The notes under the pieces are model-generated. The model ran no database searches and was not told the origin of the DNA. It saw nothing but the letters and a program-made list of their open reading frames with translations. 9,121 nt of DNA from Clostridium sp. (GTDB lineage Bacteria > Bacillota_A > Clostridia > Lachnospirales > Lachnospiraceae). Position 1 is the stretch's first letter. Each line of letters starts with the position of its first letter. Below are positions 6,929-9,121 of the stretch, piece by piece. The translations under genes and the position numbers were made by a program. Where the stretch lies: contig JAMPAW010000135.1 of NCBI GenBank assembly GCA_023666975.1, positions 1-9,121 of the forward strand, read 5' to 3'.

Positions 6929-9000
6929 TACAACACCTTTCTTACTGTATCAGGACTGTATGTAGCGAAAATCTGTTCATAGTTCGTTGCCACACTATCA
7001 CTTGCCATAGAACTGTCACGCATTACAAAGTAATATGGTTTCTTCTTTGCAATTTCAGTTATCACTTCTTCGGTTACATTCTCATCAAAGCAGGCAATCA
7101 AGTAATTTTCATCAACATGAAACACTTTCTTATCAGCAATCATTTTCTCTTCAATTTTATTTGAAAGCAGAATGCCTAAATCAAGCATAACTTGAAACAA
7201 CAAATCCTCTGGAGTTCTGGCCTCTTTAATGTTATCTTCGAGTCTGCTGAACAATGACGATTCATACTCTGTCGGATTGTAATAAACATCTTTCATATTG
7301 GAGCTGTCGCATTTCAGAACTCTAAAACCTATATCCAGTCTATTCAAAACTAAATCATCAACAGGAGGCGTTACATGCAAATCAAATTTATCTTCAAAAG
7401 TTCCATCTTCTCGAATTTTTCTCTCAATTAAATTGTTTTTATCAATATCTATATGAGCCTTTTTTCCTTCTTCAATAATCCTTTTTCCTGCACGGCGAAT
7501 ACGCTCTTTCCCAATTTCACAAATATTCTTATATCCTGCTTTGTAGGCCTCGGACTCTTCATCAGTTTCTTCGGGCAACTGAACCATAATAAATTTGCGG
7601 TTACCACCATCTTCTGCGTTTAATTGCATAACAGCATGGGCAGTAGTTGCGGAGCCAGAGAAAAAATCAAGAATGATATCATCACTTGCACTTAAAGATA
7701 CTCTTAAACAATCTAATACAGCATAAATTGATTTGGGATAATCAAAGTATTTTTTACCCATTAATGATGTAAGAAAATTGGTTCCATATTCCGTAGATGA
7801 ATACAGTTTGTCATCCCATACAGTTAATGGCAACATCCCCTCGTTTTTCATCCGCGATTTAATATACACGGCATATTGTTTATCTTTGTCCAATCTTATT
7901 GACATTTCATTCTTCTCTTGTAATGCTCTTTCCAAACTCCATTTCCATCTTCTTGCGTTACCATTTTCATCTATCGGATAGGAAACTATTTCATTATCAA
8001 GCGGCTCTTCAAGAATGCTATATTCTTTTGTCTGTTCATTCCAAATCAGTTTGGGGATTCTAAAATTTTTTCCGTTCTTATCAATATATATAGGATAATA
8101 CATGGTTGGAGCATCCTCTTTATATCCTCCATGTTTTCTGAAATTCACCCATTCAAACAATCCGTTCGCATCTTGCTCTTTATATCTAGCTATTTGTTTA
8201 TCATTTCTTGGCAATCTTCCTAATTTGGTTTCTGGATTCCTCGAATAAAATAAAGCATATTCATGTGATATTGACACACCAGTTACAGTTGACCTACCAG
8301 ACGGATTATTCTTAATAACAATAGTCGCCAAATGGTTTTGTTCCCCAAACACTTCATTTAATACCATTGTAACAGTTTGTATCTCATATTCATCAATTGT
8401 AAGAACAATAATACCATCTTCTCTTAGTAACTGTTTTGAAAGTTTAAGCCTTGCGAAAATCATATTTAACCAATCTGTGTGAAACCGTCCGTTACTTTCC
8501 GTATTAGATACCAGACAATTCCCATCAATATCAAACTGTCCGCTATTTGCAAAATACTCATCAGTACTACTGGCAAAATCATTCTTATATATGAGATTCC
8601 TTCCAGTATTATACGGCGGATCTATGTATATCACCTTAATCTTGCCAAGATATGTCTCTTGCAAGAGTTTGAGCACTTCCAGATTATCCCCCTCAATATA
8701 AAGATTCTCAGTATTATCAAAATCAACGCTTTCTTCCCTGCATGGGCGAAGCGTTTTGTTTATCGGTGCATTTGCAAGAAGAACTGACTTTTTCTTATCA
8801 GGCCATGTAAACTGATATCGTTCCTCATTTCCATCAACAACTTTACAAGAAATTTCCTGCATAAGCACATCTTTATCAATCGCACGTACTACCTCTCCGT
8901 TTTCATTCATCGTTTCAGTAACGGCATTAGGAAACATATCTTTCAACTTCTCAAAATTTTCGTCAGCCTTATTTACTGTCTGCATTTTCAATTTATCCAT
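6928..9000 (-). CDS. mod: Type III modification methyltransferase Mod (adenine-N6, beta class)
   Basis: A 690-residue site-specific DNA methyltransferase, the recognition and modification subunit of the type III system. It methylates one strand of an asymmetric site and gives the Mod-Res complex its specificity. Motif IV is DPPYNTG (127-133). The SAM-binding motif FFSGSATTAH (446-455) comes after it, so the order is that of the beta class. HTDWLNMIFARLKLSKQLL (174-192) and GIIVLTIDEYE (196-206) are further family blocks. Residues about 220-420, between the catalytic motifs, hold the variable target-recognition region, including RSTVTGVSISHEYALFY (236-252); the target cannot be read from it. 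The C-terminal part (about 520-690) is probably involved in assembly with Res. The ATG at 9000 was chosen because GGAGG lies 9 bases upstream and MDKLKMQTVNKADENFEKL is the usual N terminus; upstream in-frame ATGs lie in the tail of the preceding gene. The start overlaps that gene by 8 bases. No simple repeats of the phase-variable Mod type are seen. Confidence 0.95.
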   Translation of the reverse strand: MDKLKMQTVNKADENFEKLKDMFPNAVTETMNENGEVVRAIDKDVLMQEISCKVVDGNEERYQFTWPDKKKSVLLANAPINKTLRPCREESVDFDNTENLYIEGDNLEVLKLLQETYLGKIKVIYIDPPYNTGRNLIYKNDFASSTDEYFANSGQFDIDGNCLVSNTESNGRFHTDWLNMIFARLKLSKQLLREDGIIVLTIDEYEIQTVTMVLNEVFGEQNHLATIVIKNNPSGRSTVTGVSISHEYALFYSRNPETKLGRLPRNDKQIARYKEQDANGLFEWVNFRKHGGYKEDAPTMYYPIYIDKNGKNFRIPKLIWNEQTKEYSILEEPLDNEIVSYPIDENGNARRWKWSLERALQEKNEMSIRLDKDKQYAVYIKSRMKNEGMLPLTVWDDKLYSSTEYGTNFLTSLMGKKYFDYPKSIYAVLDCLRVSLSASDDIILDFFSGSATTAHAVMQLNAEDGGNRKFIMVQLPEETDEESEAYKAGYKNICEIGKERIRRAGKRIIEEGKKAHIDIDKNNLIERKIREDGTFEDKFDLHVTPPVDDLVLNRLDIGFRVLKCDSSNMKDVYYNPTEYESSLFSRLEDNIKEARTPEDLLFQVMLDLGILLSNKIEEKMIADKKVFHVDENYLIACFDENVTEEVITEIAKKKPYYFVMRDSSMASDSVATNYEQIFATYSPDTVRKVL

Positions 9001-9121
9001 TACTTTCATCCTCCGCCTTTTTCTTATTTTTCCCATACAATATTGTAAAATATCTACCATACAGTTCTTTATAGATATCATTTGTTAATTTAGGAGCAAT
9101 GCTTCTAATTTTTGAAAATGA
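8993..9121 (-). CDS. 3' end of an unidentified upstream operon gene (partial)
   Basis: The last 42 codons of a gene run in from the window edge and stop at TAA (8993-8995). The visible tail contains IRSIAPKLTNDIYKELYGRY and ends in a charged segment, KNKKKAEDESNG. Open reading for 42 codons in AT-rich DNA, sensible composition, and the stop falling inside the mod start (ATGGATAA shared by both genes, 8 bases) all support a real gene in the same operon. The product cannot be identified from so little. Helper genes upstream of mod are known in some type III loci, but I see no specific match. The start is outside the window. Confidence 0.65.
   Translation of the reverse strand, partial: SFSKIRSIAPKLTNDIYKELYGRYFTILYGKNKKKAEDESNG
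9010..9014 (-). promoter_or_regulatory. Ribosome binding site that fixes the mod start
   Basis: GGAGG lies within GGCGGAGGATGAAAGTAATG. The first ATG directly abuts the site and is too close to be used. The second ATG, at 9000, is 9 bases away and gives the usual MDKLK start. The site lies within the coding end of the upstream gene, so mod initiation is likely coupled to its termination. Confidence 0.75.

Noticed and set aside
6928..9000. Phase-variable simple repeats in mod
   Set aside because: No tandem tetra- or pentanucleotide tract or long homopolymer is visible in the gene.
9001..9081. N-terminal extension of Mod by 27 residues
   Set aside because: This DNA encodes the tail of the upstream gene in another frame, and GGAGG is spaced for the ATG at 9000.
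1..9121. CRISPR array, tRNA, rRNA or insertion sequence
   Set aside because: No spaced direct repeats, tRNA-like cloverleaf or transposase-like protein was seen on either strand.

Overview
The window comes from a low-GC Gram-positive bacterium, most likely a gut-type Clostridia (Lachnospiraceae/Ruminococcaceae-like). This is inferred from strong GGAGG ribosome binding sites, AT-rich coding DNA and the style of the proteins; no 16S or other marker is present. Every gene I can support lies on the minus strand, so transcription runs from high to low coordinates.

Right-hand block (2914-9121): a type III restriction-modification operon. It begins with the 3' end of an unidentified gene cut by the window edge (8993-9121). 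Next come the Mod methyltransferase (6928-9000), an unrecognised 298-residue protein (6032-6928) and the Res helicase-nuclease (2914-6030, GTG start). Junctions are extremely tight: an 8-base overlap, a 1-base TAATG overlap and a 1-base gap, each with its ribosome binding site inside the preceding gene. This argues for one translationally coupled transcript. Mod has DPPY and FFSGS motifs in beta-class order. Res has Walker A, DEPQ, motif VI and a C-terminal PD...ExK nuclease signature. The third protein, between mod and res, is the main novelty candidate.

Middle (2282-2913): very AT-rich and without an intact gene. A perfect AAGGAGG sits just after the res stop with no usable gene behind it. 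At 2428-2769 one minus-strand frame reads as protein for about 113 codons apart from two internal stops, which looks like a decayed small gene. An extended -10 element follows, probably the promoter of the next gene.

Left block (71-2281): a Schlafen-type AlbA_2 / GHKL-ATPase / winged-helix protein (947-2281), then a class I SAM-dependent methyltransferase (71-862) with visibly higher GC than the rest. The latter looks like a separate genomic segment with its own putative promoter. An 8-bp inverted repeat follows it at the window edge.

Taken together, the window is a defence-type accessory locus: a type III R-M operon carrying an extra subunit, next to an AlbA_2 regulator-like gene, gene debris and a GC-shifted methyltransferase gene.
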